Of a stretch of DNA of 64,000 nucleotides, positions 1-12,304 are shown in pieces (position 1 is the first letter of the stretch; every line of letters begins with the position of its first letter). Source of the stretch: Hydractinia symbiolongicarpus (lineage: Eukaryota > Cnidaria > Hydrozoa > Anthoathecata > Hydractiniidae); the NCBI RefSeq assembly GCF_029227915.1, contig NC_079884.1:27964001-28028000 (forward strand), written 5' to 3'. The notes under the pieces were generated by a model, which saw only the letters and a program-made list of their open reading frames with translations, searched no databases and was not told the DNA's origin. The position numbers were made by a program, and so were the translations under genes.

Positions 1-193
1 TGGGACTTAATTGAACTGATTCTGGACTGTGACCTTATAAATGTGATAAATGAGCCAATTGGACTCCAAGGAATAACATTCTTCTTAATTCGACATGATT
101 GCTGGAATTTAATGAGCACACTAAGCCCTGTGGTAGCGCTTTATTTAAAAATTTAGATAAATAAATCATTTTTTACTGTGGGACTAATCCTAG

Positions 194-283
194 CCGTTAG
201 TTCGCGCTGGAGAAATAGAGACAGTTTCAAAAACTACATTTCAATGACTTTCTAACGGTGTCCATCCGTTTGAGTTACAACGG
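194..283 (+). other. Alternating CCGTT/AACGG box module (first monomer)
   Basis: Within 90 bp the monomer carries CCGTT (194-198), AACGG (254-258), CCGTT (266-270) and AACGG (279-283), which are four copies of one pentamer in alternating orientation. The last two form a short inverted repeat with an 8-base spacer. The first and second extend to CCGTTAG and CTAACGG, a 7-bp inverted repeat about 53 bp apart. The module recurs in every monomer. Box 2 is lost in the classes reading CTAGCGG or CTATCGG, while boxes 1, 3 and 4 persist almost everywhere. AACGG preceded by a pyrimidine or T resembles the known animal Myb core (YAACNG). Binding by such a protein is only a hypothesis. Confidence 0.45.
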
Positions 284-373
284 TTGCGTCACTTATTCGT
301 ACCAACATGTATTTAGTGATTTTCTTCCGATATTACTAAGTTGTATTGCCTTTAACAGTGAAACGATTGACAG

Positions 374-746
374 TGGGAATTAATTGATCTGATTCTGGAA
401 TGTGACCTTATAAATGTGATAAATGAACCAATTCGTCTCCAAGGAATAACATTCTTCTTAATTTGACATGATTGCTGGAATTCAGCGATTACATTAGGCT
501 CTGTGGTAGCGCTTTATTTAAAAATTTAGATAAATAAGACTTTTCTTACTGTGGGACCAATCCTGGCCGTTAGCACGGGCTGAATAAATAGGATCAGTTC
601 CAAAGACTACATTACATTGACTTTCTAGCGGCATAAATCCGTTTGAGTTACAACGGTTGCGTCACATATTCGTACCAACATGTATTTAGCGATAGTATTC
701 GGATATTACTAGGTTGCATCGCTTTTAACAGTGAAACGTTTGACTG
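374..746 (+). repeat. Representative satellite monomer (anatomy reference)
   Basis: One 373-bp monomer, used to describe the parts by offset from its first base. A TATA-like TTATAAA lies at about 35-41. An EcoRI site (GAATTC) lies at 105-110 and is present in most but not all monomers. The palindrome AGCGCT lies at 135-140. An AT-rich tract fills about 140-172. The motif ACTGTGGGA, which also spans the monomer junction, recurs near 175, so it appears twice per monomer and splits it into parts of 178 and 195 bp. CCGTT boxes lie at 194-198 and 266-270, AACGG at 279-283, TGCGTCAC at 285-292 and ACATGT at 305-310. The stretch from about 262 to 315 is visibly the best conserved across the array. 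No function is demonstrated for any of these. Confidence 0.9.
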
Positions 747-2984
747 TGGGACTTACTTGAACTGATTTTGGTCTTTGATCTTATAAATGTGATAAATGAG
801 CCAGTTTGACTACAAGAACTAACATTCTTCTTAATTTGACATGATTGCTGGAACTCAGCGATTACACTGGGCGCTGTGGTAGCGATTTGTTAAAAAAATT
901 AAGATAAATAAGTCATTCTTTACTGTGGGACCAATCCTAGCCGTTAGTTCGCGCTGAAGAAATGGAGACAGTTGCAAAAACTGCATTTCATTGACTTTCT
1001 AACTGTGTCAATCCGTTTAAATTACAACGGTTGCGTCACATATTTGTACCAACATGTATTTATTGATTTTTTCCAATATTACTAAGTTGTATTGCTTTTA
1101 ACAGTGAAACGATTGACTGTGGGAATTAATTGAACTGATTCTGGACTGTGACTTTATTAATGTGATAAATGAGCCAATTGGTCTCCAAGGAATAACTTTC
1201 TTCTTAATTTGACGTGAGTGCTGGAATTCAGCGATTACATTAGGCTCTGTGGTAGCGCTTTATTAAAAAGTTTCGATAAATAAGTCTTTTCTTACTGTGG
1301 GACCAATCCTGGCCGTTAGCACGCGCTGAATAAATAGGAACAGTTTCAAAGACTACATTTTATTGACTTTGTAGCGGTATAAATCCGTTTGAGTTACAAC
1401 GGTTGCGTCACATATTTAAAACAACATGTATTTAGCGATAGTATTCGGATATTACTAGTTTGCATCGATTTTAACAGTGAAACGTTTGACTGTGGCACAT
1501 AATTGAACTGATTTTGGAATTTGACCTTATAAATGTGATAAATGAGCCAGTTTGACTACAAGAAATAACATTCTTCTTAATTTGACATGATTGCTGGAAC
1601 TCAGCGATTACACTGGGCGCTATGGTGGCGCTTTATTAAAAAATTCAGATAAATAAGTCATTTTTTACTGTGGGACCAATCCTAGCCGTTAGTTCGCGTT
1701 GGAGAAATAGAGACAGTTTCAAAAACTACATTTCAATGACTTTCTAACGGTGTCAATCCGTTTGAGTTACAACGGTTGCGTCACTTATTCGTACCAACAT
1801 GTATTTAGTGATTTTCTTCCGATATTACTAAGTTGTATTGCCTTTAACAGTGAAACGATTGACTGTGGGAATTAATTGATCTGATTCTGGAATGTGACCT
1901 TATAAATGTGATAAATAAAACAATTGGTCTCCAAGGAATAACATTCTTCTTAATTTGACATGATTGCTGGAATTCAGCGATTACATTAGGCTCTGTGGTA
2001 GCGCTTTATTTAAAAATTTAGATAAATAAGATTTTTCTTACTGTGGGACCAATCCTGGCAGTTAGCACCGGCTGAATAAATAGGATCAGTTCCAAAGACT
2101 ACATTACATTGACTTTCTAGCGGCATAAATCCGTTTGAGTTACAACGGTTGCGTCACATATTCGTACCAACATGTATTTAGCGATAGTATTCGGATATTA
2201 CTAGGTTGCATCGCTTTTAACAGTGAAACGTTTGACTGTGGGACTTAATTGAACTGATTTTGGTTTTTGATCTTATAAATGTGATAAATGAGTTAGTTTG
2301 ACTACAAGAACTAACATTCTTCTTAATTTGACATGATTGCTGGAACTCAGCGATTACACTGGGCGCTGTGGTAGCGATTTGTTAAAAAAATTAAGATAAA
2401 TAAGTCATTCTTTACTGTGGGACCAATCCTAGCCGTTAGTTCGCGCTGAAGAAATGGAGACAGTTGCAAAAACTGCATTTCATTGACTTTCTAACGGTGT
2501 CAATCCGTTTAAATTACAACGGTTGCGTCACATATTCGTACCAACATGTATTTATTGATTTTTTCCAATATTACTAAGTTGTATTGCTTTTAACAGTGAA
2601 ACGATTGACTGTGGGAATTAATTGAACTGATTCTGGACTCTGACTTTATTAATGTGATAAATGAGCCAATTGGTCTCCAAGGAATAACTTTCTTCTTAAT
2701 TTGACGTGAGTGCTGGAATTCAGCGATTACATTAGGCTCTGTGGGAGCGCTTTATTAAAAAGTTTAGATAAATAAGTCTTTTCTTACTGTGGGACCAATC
2801 CTGGCCGTTAGCACGCGCTGAATAAATAGGAACAGTTTCAAAGACTACATTTTATTGACTTTGTAGCGGTATAAATCCGTTTGAGTTACAACGGTTGCGT
2901 CACATATTTAAAACAACATGTATTTAGCGATAGTATTCGGATATTACTAGTTTGCATCGATTTTAACAGTGAAACGTTTGACTG

Positions 2985-3729
2985 TGGGACATAATTGAAC
3001 TGATTTTGGACTTTGACCTTATAAATGTGATAAATGAGCCAGTTTGACTACAAGAAATAACATTCTTCTTAATTTGACATGATTGCTGGAACTCAGCGAT
3101 TACACTGGGCGCTATGGTGGCGCTTTATTAAAAAATTCAGATAAATAAGTCATTTTTTACTGTGGACCAATCCTAGCCGTTAGTTCGCGTTGGAGAAATA
3201 GAGACAGTTTCAAAAACTACATTTCAATGACTTTCTAACGGTGTCAATCCGTTTGAGTTACAACGGTTGCGTCACTTATTCGTACCAACATGTATTTAGT
3301 GATTTTCTTCCGATATTACTAAGTTGTATTGCCTTTAACAGTGAAACGATTGACTGTGGGAATTAATTGATCTGATTCTGGAATGTGACCTTATAAATGT
3401 GATAAATGAAACAATTGGTCTCCAAGGAATAACATTCTTCTTAATTTGACATGATTGCTGGAATTCAGCGATTACATTAGGCTCTGTGGTAGCGCTTTAT
3501 TTAAAAATTTAGATAAATAAGATTTTTCTTACTGTGGGACCAATCCTGGCCGTTAGCACGCGCTGAATAAATAGGAACAGTTTCAAAGACTACATTTTAT
3601 TGACTTTGTAGCGGTATAAATCCGTTTGAGTTACAACGGTTGCGTCACATATTTAAAACAACATGTATTTAGCGATAGTATTCGGATATTACTAGTTTGC
3701 ATCGATTTTAACAGTGAAACGTTTGACTG
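2985..3729 (+). repeat. Higher-order repeat copy shortened to two monomers
   Basis: Between full tetramers starting at 1493 and 3730 lies a unit of only two monomers (2985 and 3357). The second is chimeric. Its first half matches tetramer position 2 (GATCTGATTCTGGAATG, then ATAAGATTTTTCTTAC). Its second half matches position 4 (GCACGCGCTG, CAGTTTCAAAGAC, TTTGTAGCGGTATAAATCC, CATATTTAAAACAAC). The switch falls at about 3528-3556. This is the pattern expected if unequal crossing-over within a monomer removed two monomers. The monomer at 2985 also lacks one G in ACTGTGGGACC (near 3163), as does the monomer at 5222. Confidence 0.8.
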
Positions 3730-6700
3730 TGGCACATAATTGAACTGATTTTGGACTTTGACCTTATAAATGTGATAAATGAGCCAGTTTGACTACAAGA
3801 AATAACATTCTTCTTAATTTGACATGATTGCTGGAACTCAGCGATTACACTGGGCGCTATGGTGGCGCTTTATTAAAAAATTCAGATAAATAAGTCATTT
3901 TTTACTGTGGGACCAATCCTAGCCGTTAGTTCGCGTTGGAGAAATAGAGACAGTTTCAAAAACTACATTTCAATGACTTTCTAACGGTGTCAATCCGTTT
4001 GAGTTACAACGGTTGCGTCACTTATTCGTACCAACATGTATTTAGTGATTTTCTTCCGATATTACTAAGTTGTATTGCCTTTAACAGTGAAACGATTGAC
4101 TGTGGGAATTAATTGATCTGATTCTGGAATGTGACCTTATAAATGTGATAAATGAAACAATTGGTCTCCAAGGAATAACATTCTTCTTAATTTGACATGA
4201 TTGCTGGAATTCAGCGATTACATTAGGCTCTGTGGTAGCGCTTTATTTAAAAATTTAGATAAATAAGATTTTTCTTACTGTGGGACCAATCCTGGCAGTT
4301 AGCACCGGCTGAATAAATAGGATCAGTTCCAAAGACTACATTACATTGACTTTCTAGCGGCATAAATCCGTTTGAGTTACAACGGTTGCGTCACATATTC
4401 GTACCAACATGTATTTAGCGATAGTATTCGGATATTACTAGGTTGCATCGCTTTTAACAGTGAAACGTTTGACTGTGGGACTTAATTGAACTGATTTTGG
4501 TTTTTGATCTTATAAATGTGATAAATGAGTTAGTTTGACTACAAGAACTAACATTCTTCTTAATTTGACATGATTGCTGGAACTCAGCGATTACACTGGG
4601 CGCTGTGGTAGCGATTTGTTAAAAAAATTAAGATAAATAAGTCATTCTTTACTGTGGGACCAATCCTAGCCGTTAGTTCGCGCTGAAGAAATGGAGACAG
4701 TTGCAAAAACTGCATTTCATTGACTTTCTAACGGTGTCAATCCGTTTAAATTACAACGGTTGCGTCACATATTCGTACCAACATGTATTTATTGATTTTT
4801 TCCAATATTACTAAGTTGTATTGCTTTTAACAGTGAAACGATTGACTGTGGGAATTAATTGAACTGATTCTGGACTGTGACTTTATTAATGTGATAAATG
4901 AGCCAATTGGTCTCCAAGGAATAACTTTCTTCTTAATTTGACGTGAGTGCTGGAATTCAGCGATTACATTAGGCTCTGTGGGAGCGCTTTATTAAAAAGT
5001 TTAGATAAATAAGTCTTTTCTTACTGTGGGACCAATCCTGGCCGTTAGCACGCGCTGAATAAATAGGAACAGTTTCAAAGACTACATTTTATTGACTTTG
5101 TAGCGGTATAAATCCGTTTGAGTTACAACGGTTGCGTCACATATTTAAAACAACATGTATTTAGCGATAGTATTCGGATATTACTAGTTTGCATCGATTT
5201 TAACAGTGAAACGTTTGACTGTGGGACATAATTGAACTGATTTTGGACTTTGACCTTATAAATGTGATAAATGAGCCAGTTTGACTACAAGAAATAACAT
5301 TCTTCTTAATTTGACATGATTGCTGGAACTCAGCGATTACACTGGGCGCTATGGTGGCGCTTTATTAAAAAATTCAGATAAATAAGTTATTTTTTACTGT
5401 GGACCAATCCTAGCCGTTAGTTCGCGTTGGAGAAATAGAGACAGTTTCAAAAACTACATTTCAATGACTTTCTAACGGTGTCAATCCGTTTGAGTTACAA
5501 CGGTTGCGTCACTTATTCGTACCAACATGTATTTAGTGATTTTCTTCCGATATTACTAAGTTGTATTGCCTTTAACAGTGAAACGATTGACTGTGGGAAT
5601 TAATTGATCTGATTCTGGAATGTGACCTTATAAATGTGATAAATGAAACAATTGGTCTCCAAGGAATAACATTCTTCTTAATTTGACATGATTGCTGGAA
5701 TTCAGCGATTACATTAGGCTCTGTGGTAGCGCTTTATTTAAAAATTTAGATAAATAAGATTTTTCTTACTGTGGGACCAATCCTGGCCGTTAGCACCGGC
5801 TGAATAAATAGGATCAGTTCCAAAGACTACATTACATTGACTTTCTAGCGGCATAAATCCGTTTGAGTTACAACGGTTGCGTCACATATTCGTACCAACA
5901 TGTATTTAGCGATAGTATTCGGATATTACTAGGTTGCATCGCTTTTAACAGTGAAACGTTTGACTGTGGGACTTAATTGAACTGATTTTGGACTTTGATC
6001 TTATAAATGTGATAAATGAGCCAGTTTGACTACAAGAACTAACATTCTTCTTAATTTGACATGATTGCTGGAATTCAGCGATTACACTGGGCGCCGTGGT
6101 AGCGCTTTATTAAAAAATTAAGATAAATAAGTCATTTTTTACTGTGGGAACAATCCTAGGCGATAGTTCGCGCTGAAGAAATAAAGACAGTTTCAAAAAC
6201 TACATTTCATTGATTTCCTAACGGTGTCAATTAGTTTGAGTTACAACGGTTGCGTCACTTATTCGTACCAACATGTGTTTAGTGATTTTATTCCGATATT
6301 ACTAAGTTGTATTGCCTTTAACAGTGAAACGATTGACTGTGGGAATTAATTGATCTGATTCTGGAATGTGACCTTATAAATGTGATAAATGAGCCAATTG
6401 GTCTCCAAGGAATAACATTCTTCTTAATTTGACATGATTGCTGGAATTCAGCGATTACATTAGGCTCTGTGGTAGCGCTTTATTTAAAAATATAGATAAA
6501 TAAGACTTTTCTTACTGTGGGACCAATCCTTGCCGTTAGCACGGGCTGAACATATAGGATCAGTTCCAAAGACTACATTACATTGACTTTCTAGCGGCAT
6601 AAATCCGTTTGAGTTACAACGGTTGCGTCACATATTCGTACCAACATGTATTTAGCGATAGTATTCATATATTACTAGGTTGCATCGCTTTTAACAGTGA

Positions 6701-7084
6701 AACGTTTGACTGTGGGACTTAATTGAACTGATTATGGTCTTTGACCTTATAAATGTGATAAATGACCCAGTTTGACTACAAGACCTAATATTCTTCTGAA
6801 TTTGACATGATTGCTGGAACTCAGCGATTACACTGGGCGCTGTGGTAGCGCTTTATTAAAAAATTAAGATAATAAGTCATTTTTTACTGTGGGACCAATC
6901 CTGGCCGTTAGCACGGGCTGAATATATAGGATCAGTTCCAAAAACTACATTACATTGACTTTCTAGCGGCATAAATCCGTTTGAGTTACAACGGTTGCGT
7001 CACATATTCGTACCAACATGTATTTAGCGATAGTATTCGGATATTACTAGGTTGCATCGCTTTTAACAGTGAAACGTTTGACTG

Positions 7085-8575
7085 TGGGACTTAATTGAAC
7101 TAACTTTGGACTGTGACCTGATAAATGTGATAAATGAGACAATTGTACTCCAAGGAATAACATTCTTCTTAATTTGATATGATTGCTGGAATTCAACGAT
7201 TACATTAGGCTCTGTGGTAGCGCTTTATTTAAAAATTTAGATAAATAAATCATTTTTTGCAGTGGGACCAATCCTAGCCGTTAGATCGCGCTGAAGAAAT
7301 AGAGACAGTTTCGAAAACTACATTTCATTGACTTTCTATCGGGGCCAATCCGTTTGAGTTACAACGGTTGCGTCACATATTCGTACCATTATGTATTTAG
7401 TGATTTTCTTCCGATATTACTAAGTGGCATTGCTTTTAACAGTGAAACGATTGACTGTGGGATTTAATTGAACTGATTTTGGACTTTGACCTTATAAATG
7501 TGATAAATGAGCCAGTTTGACTACAAGAACTAACATTCTTCTTAATTTGACATGATTGCTGGAAATCAGCAATTACACTGGGCGCCGTGGTAGCGCTTTA
7601 TTAAAAAGTTAAGATAAATAAGTCATTTTTTACTGTGGGACCAATCCTAGCCGTTAGTTCGCGCTGAAGAAATAGAGACAGTTTCAAAAACTACATTTCA
7701 TTGATTTTCTAACGGTGTCAATCCGTTTGAGTTACAACGGTTGCGTCACTTATTGGTACCAACATGTATTTAGTTATTTTGTTCCGATATTACTAAGTTG
7801 TATTGCCTTTAACAGTGAAACGATTGACTGTGGGAATTAATTGATCTGATTCTGGAATGTGACCTCATAAATGTGATAAATGAGCCAATTGGTCTCCAAG
7901 GAATAACATTCCTCTTAAGTTGACATGATTGCTGGAATTCAGCGATTACATTAGGCTCTGTGGTAGCGCTTTATTTAAAAATTTATATAAATAAGACTTT
8001 TCTTACTGTGGGACCAATCCTGGCCGTTAGCACGGGCTGAATAAATAGGATCAGTTCCAAAGACTACATTAAATTGACTTTCTAACGGCATAAATCCGTT
8101 TGAGTTACAACGGTTGCGTCACATATTCGTACCAACATGTATTTAGCGATAGTATTCGGATATTACAAGGTTGCATCGCTTTTAACAGTGAAACGTTTGA
8201 CTGTGGGACTTAATTGAACTGATTTTGGTCTTTGACCTTATAAATGTGATAAATGAGCCAATTGGACTCCAAAGAATAACATTCTTCTTAATTTGATATG
8301 ATTGTTGGAATTCAGCGATTACATTAGGCTCTGTTGTAGCGCTTTATTTAAAAATTTAGATAAATAAATCATTTTTACTGTGAGACCAATCCTAGCCGTT
8401 AGTTCGCGTTGAAGAAATAGAGACAGTTTCAAAAACTACATTTCATTGATTTTTTAACGGTGTCAATCCGTTTGAGTTACAACGGTTGCGTCACATATTT
8501 GTACCAACATGTATTTAGTGATTTTCTTCCGATATTACTAAGTTGTATCGGTTTTAACAGTGAAGCGATTGACTG
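7085..8575 (+). repeat. Four-monomer block, copy 1 of 2
   Basis: The monomers at 7085, 7458, 7831 and 8204 correspond in order to those at 10440, 10813, 11186 and 11559, 3355 bp (nine monomers) downstream. Shared private variants include TTTTTTGCAGTGGGACC in the first, GGAAATCAGCAATTACAC and GGCGCCGTGG in the second, GACCTCATAAATG and CATTCCTCTTAA in the third, and ATTACAAGGTTGCATCGC in the third. The second and third recur again, followed by a TGTTGGAATTC monomer, at 21631, 22004 and 22377. Confidence 0.75.
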
Positions 8576-10439
8576 TGGTACTTAATTAAACTAACTTTGG
8601 ACTGTGACCTGATAAATGTGATAAATGAGACAATTGGACTCCAAGGAATAACATTCTTCTTAATTTGATATGATTGCTGGAATTCAACGATTACATTAGG
8701 CTCTGTTGTAGCGCTTTATTTAAAAATTTATATAAATAAGACTTTTCTTACTGTGGGACCAATCCTGGCCGTTAGCACGGGCTGAATAAATAGGATCAGT
8801 TCCAAAGACTACATTAAATTGACTTTCTAGCGGCATAAATCCGTTTGAGTTACAACGGTTGCGTCACATATTCGTACCAACATGTATTTAGCGATAGTAT
8901 TCGGATATTACAAGGTTGCATCGCTTTTAACAGTGAAACGTTTGACTGTGGGACTTAATTGAACTGATTTTGGTCTTTGACCTTATAAATGTGATAAATG
9001 AGCCAATTGGACTCCAAAGAATAACATTCTTCTTAATTTGATATGATTGTTGGAATTCAGCGATTACATTAGGCTCTGTGGTAGCGCTTTATTTAAAAAT
9101 TTAGATAAATAAATCATTTTTACTGTGAGACCAATCCTAGCCGTTAGTTCGCGTTGAAGAAATAGAGACAGTTTCAAAAACTACATTTCATTGATTTTCT
9201 AACGGTGTCAATCCGTTTGAGTTACAACGGTTGCGTCACATATTTGTACCAACATGTATTTAGTGATTTTCTTCCGATATTACTAAGTTGTATCGGTTTT
9301 AACAGTGAAGCGATTGACTGTGGTACTTAATTAAACTAACTTTGGACTGTGACCTGATAAATGTGATAAATGAGACAATTGGACTCCAAGGAATAACATT
9401 CTTCTTAATTTGATATGATTGCTGGAATTGAACGATTACATTAGGCTCTGTGGTAGCGCTTTATTTAAAAATTTAGATAAATAAATCATTTTTTACTGTG
9501 TTACCAATCCTAGCCGTTAGTTCGCGCTGAAGAAATACAGACAGTTTCAAAAACTACATTTCATTGTCTTTCTATCGGGGCCAATCCGTTGGAGTTACAA
9601 CGGTTGCGTCACATGTTCGTACCAACATGTATTTCGTGATTTTCTTCTGATATTACTAAGTTGTATCGGTTTTAACAGTGAAACGATTGACTGTGGGACT
9701 TAATTGAACTAACTTTGGACTGTGACCTGATAAATGTGATAAATGAGACAATTGGACTCCAAGGAATAACATTCTTCTTAATTTGATATGATTGCTGGAA
9801 TTCAACGATTACATTAGGCTCTGTGGTAGCGCTTTATTTAAAAATTTAGATAAATAAATCATTTTTTGCAGTGGGACCAATCCTAGCCGTTAGTTCGCGT
9901 TGAAGAAATAGAGATAGTTTCAAAAACTACATTTCATTGATTTTCTAACGGTGTCAATCCGTTTGAGTTACAACGGTTGCGTCACATATTTGTACCGACA
10001 TGTATTTAGTGATTTTCTTCCGATATTACTAAGTTGTATCGGTTTTAACAGTGAAGCGATTGACTGTGGTACTTAATTAAACTAACTTTGGACTGTGACC
10101 TGATAAATGTGATAAATGAGACAATTGGACTCCAAGGAATAACATTCTTCTTAATTTGATATGATTGCTGGAATTCAACGATTACATTAGGCTCTGTGGT
10201 AGCGCTTTATTTAAAAATTTAGATAAATAAATCATTTTTTACTGTGTTACCAATCCTAGCCGTTAGTTCGCGCTGAAGAAATACAGACAGTTTCAAAAAC
10301 TACATTTCATTGTTTTTCTATCGGGGCCAATCCGTTGGAGTTACAACGGTTGCGTCACATGTTCGTACCAACATGTATTTCCTGATTTTCTTCCGATATT
10401 ACTAAGTTGTATCGGTTTTAACAGTGAAACGATTGACTG

Positions 10440-11931
10440 TGGGACTTAATTGAACTAACTTTGGACTGTGACCTGATAAATGTGATAAATGAGACAATTG
10501 GACTCCAAGGAATAACATTCTTCTTAATTTGATATGATTGCTGGAATTCAACGATTACATTAGGCTCTGTGGTAGCGCTTTATTTAAAAATTTAGATAAA
10601 TAAATCATTTTTTGCAGTGGGACCAATCCTAGCCGTTAGATTGCGCTGAAGAAATATAGACAGTTTCAAAAACTACATTTCATTGACTTTCTATCGGGGC
10701 CAATCCGTTTGAGTTACAACGGTTGCGTCACATATTCGTACCATTATGTATTTAGTTATTTTCTTCCGATATTACTAAGTTGCATTGCTTTTAACAGTGA
10801 AACGATTGACTGTGGGATTTAATTGAACTGATTTTGGACTTTGACCTTATAAATGTGATAAATGAGCCAGTTTGACTACAAGAACTAACATTCTTCTTAA
10901 TTTGACATGATTGCTGGAAATCAGCAATTACACTGGGCGCCGTGGTAGCGCTTCATTAAAAAATTAAGATAAATAAGTCATTTTTTACTGTGGGACCAAT
11001 CCTAGCCGTTAGTTCGCGCTGAAGAAATAGAGACAGTTTCAAAAACTACATTTCATTGATTTTCTAACGGTGTCAATCCGTTTGAGTTACAACGGTTGCG
11101 TCACTTATTGGTACCAACATGTATTTAGTGATTTTGTTCCGATATTACTAAGTTGTATTGCCTTTAACAGTGAAACGATTGACTGTGGGAATTAATTGAT
11201 CTGATTCTGGAATGTGACCTCATAAATGTGATAAATGAGCCAATTGGTCACCAAGGAATAACATTCCTCTTAATTTGACATGATTGCTGGAATTCAGCGA
11301 TTACATTAGGCTCTGTGGTAGCGCTTTATTTAAAAATTTATATAAATAAGACTTTTCTTACTGTGGGACCAATCCTGGCCGTTAGCACGGGCTGAATAAA
11401 TAGGATCAGTTCCAAAGACTACATTACATTGACTTTCTAGCGGCATAAATCCGTTTGAGTTACAACGGTTGCGTCACATATTCGTACCAACATGTATTTA
11501 GCGATAGTATTCGGATATTACAAGGTTGCATCGCTTTTAACAGTGAAACGTTTGACTGTGGGACTTAATTGAACTGATTTTGGTCTTTGACCTTATAAAT
11601 GTGATAAATGAGCCAATTGGACTCCAAAAAATAACATTCTTCTTAATTTGATATGATTGTTGGAATTCAGCGATTACATTAGGCTCTGTGGTAGCGCTTT
11701 ATTTAAAAATTTAGATATATAAATCATTTTTTACTGTGGGACCAATCCTAGCCGTTAGTTCGCGTTGAAGAAATAGAGACAGTTTCAAAAACAACATTTC
11801 ATTGATTTTCTAACGGTGTCAATCCGTTTGAGTTACAACGGTTGCGTCACATATTCGTACCAACATGTATTTAGTGATTTTTTTCCGATATTACTAAGTT
11901 GTATCGGTTTTAACAGTGAAGCGATTGACTG
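10440..11931 (+). repeat. Four-monomer block, copy 2 of 2
   Basis: Second copy of the 7085-8575 block, nine monomers downstream, carrying the same private variants. It differs at scattered bases, for example CGTTAGATTGCG against CGTTAGATCGCG and GGTCACCAAGG against GGTCTCCAAGG. The five monomers between the copies are partly dimer-repeated, so the nine-monomer spacing may have been built up by smaller expansions rather than by one duplication. Confidence 0.72.
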
Positions 11932-12304
11932 TGGTACTTAATTAAACTAACTTTGGACTGTGACCTGATAAATGTGATAAATGAGACAATTGGACTCCAA
12001 GGAATAACATTCTTCTTAATTTGATATGATTGCTGGAATTCAACGATTACATTAGGCTCTGTGGTAGCGCTTTATTTAAAAATTCAGATAAATAAATTAT
12101 TTTTTACTGTGTTACCAATCCTAGCCGTTAGTTCGCGCTGAAGAAATACAAACAGTTTCAGAAACTACATTTCATTGTCTTTATATCGGGGCCAATCCAT
12201 TGGAGTTACAACGGTTGCGTCACATATTCGTACCAACATGTATTTCGTGATTTTCTTCCGATATTACTAAGTTGCATTGCTTTTAACAGTGAAACGATTG
12301 ACTG

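Larger units (their letters stand above)
179..5966 (+). repeat. Four-monomer higher-order repeat, 1492 bp
   Basis: Monomer starts: 1, 374, 747, 1120, 1493, 1866, 2239, 2612, 2985, 3357, 3730, 4103, 4476, 4849, 5222, 5594. Variants recur every four monomers: TGGCACATAATT or TGGGACATAATT starts at 1493, 2985, 3730 and 5222; GATCTGATTCTGGAATG starts at 374, 1866, 3357, 4103 and 5594; GATTTTGGT starts at 747, 2239 and 4476. Two second-half classes alternate along the array. One reads GCACGGGCTG or GCACGCGCTG with TAGCGATAGTATTCGG; the other reads TTCGCGYTGRAG with TAGTGATTTTCTTCCG. The basic unit is therefore a dimer, doubled to a tetramer. The first half of monomer 1 belongs to a different type, so the tetramer pattern is entered part-way through that monomer. 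Confidence 0.85.
5967..12304 (+). repeat. Mixed-class satellite region with dimer-scale repeats
   Basis: Monomer starts: 5967, 6340, 6713, 7085, 7458, 7831, 8204, 8576, 8949, 9321, 9694, 10067, 10440, 10813, 11186, 11559, 11932. The tetramer order of the left region breaks down. New monomer types appear: one starting TGGTACTTAATTAAAC (8576, 9321, 10067, 11932), one with AACTAACTTTGGACTGTG (7085, 9694, 10440), and one with GTGTTACC in place of GTGGGACC in mid-monomer. Copies two monomers apart match (8204 with 8949; 9321 with 10067). Several monomers are chimeras: the one at 8576 has a TGGTAC-type first half and a GCACGGGCTG-type second half. Confidence 0.8.
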
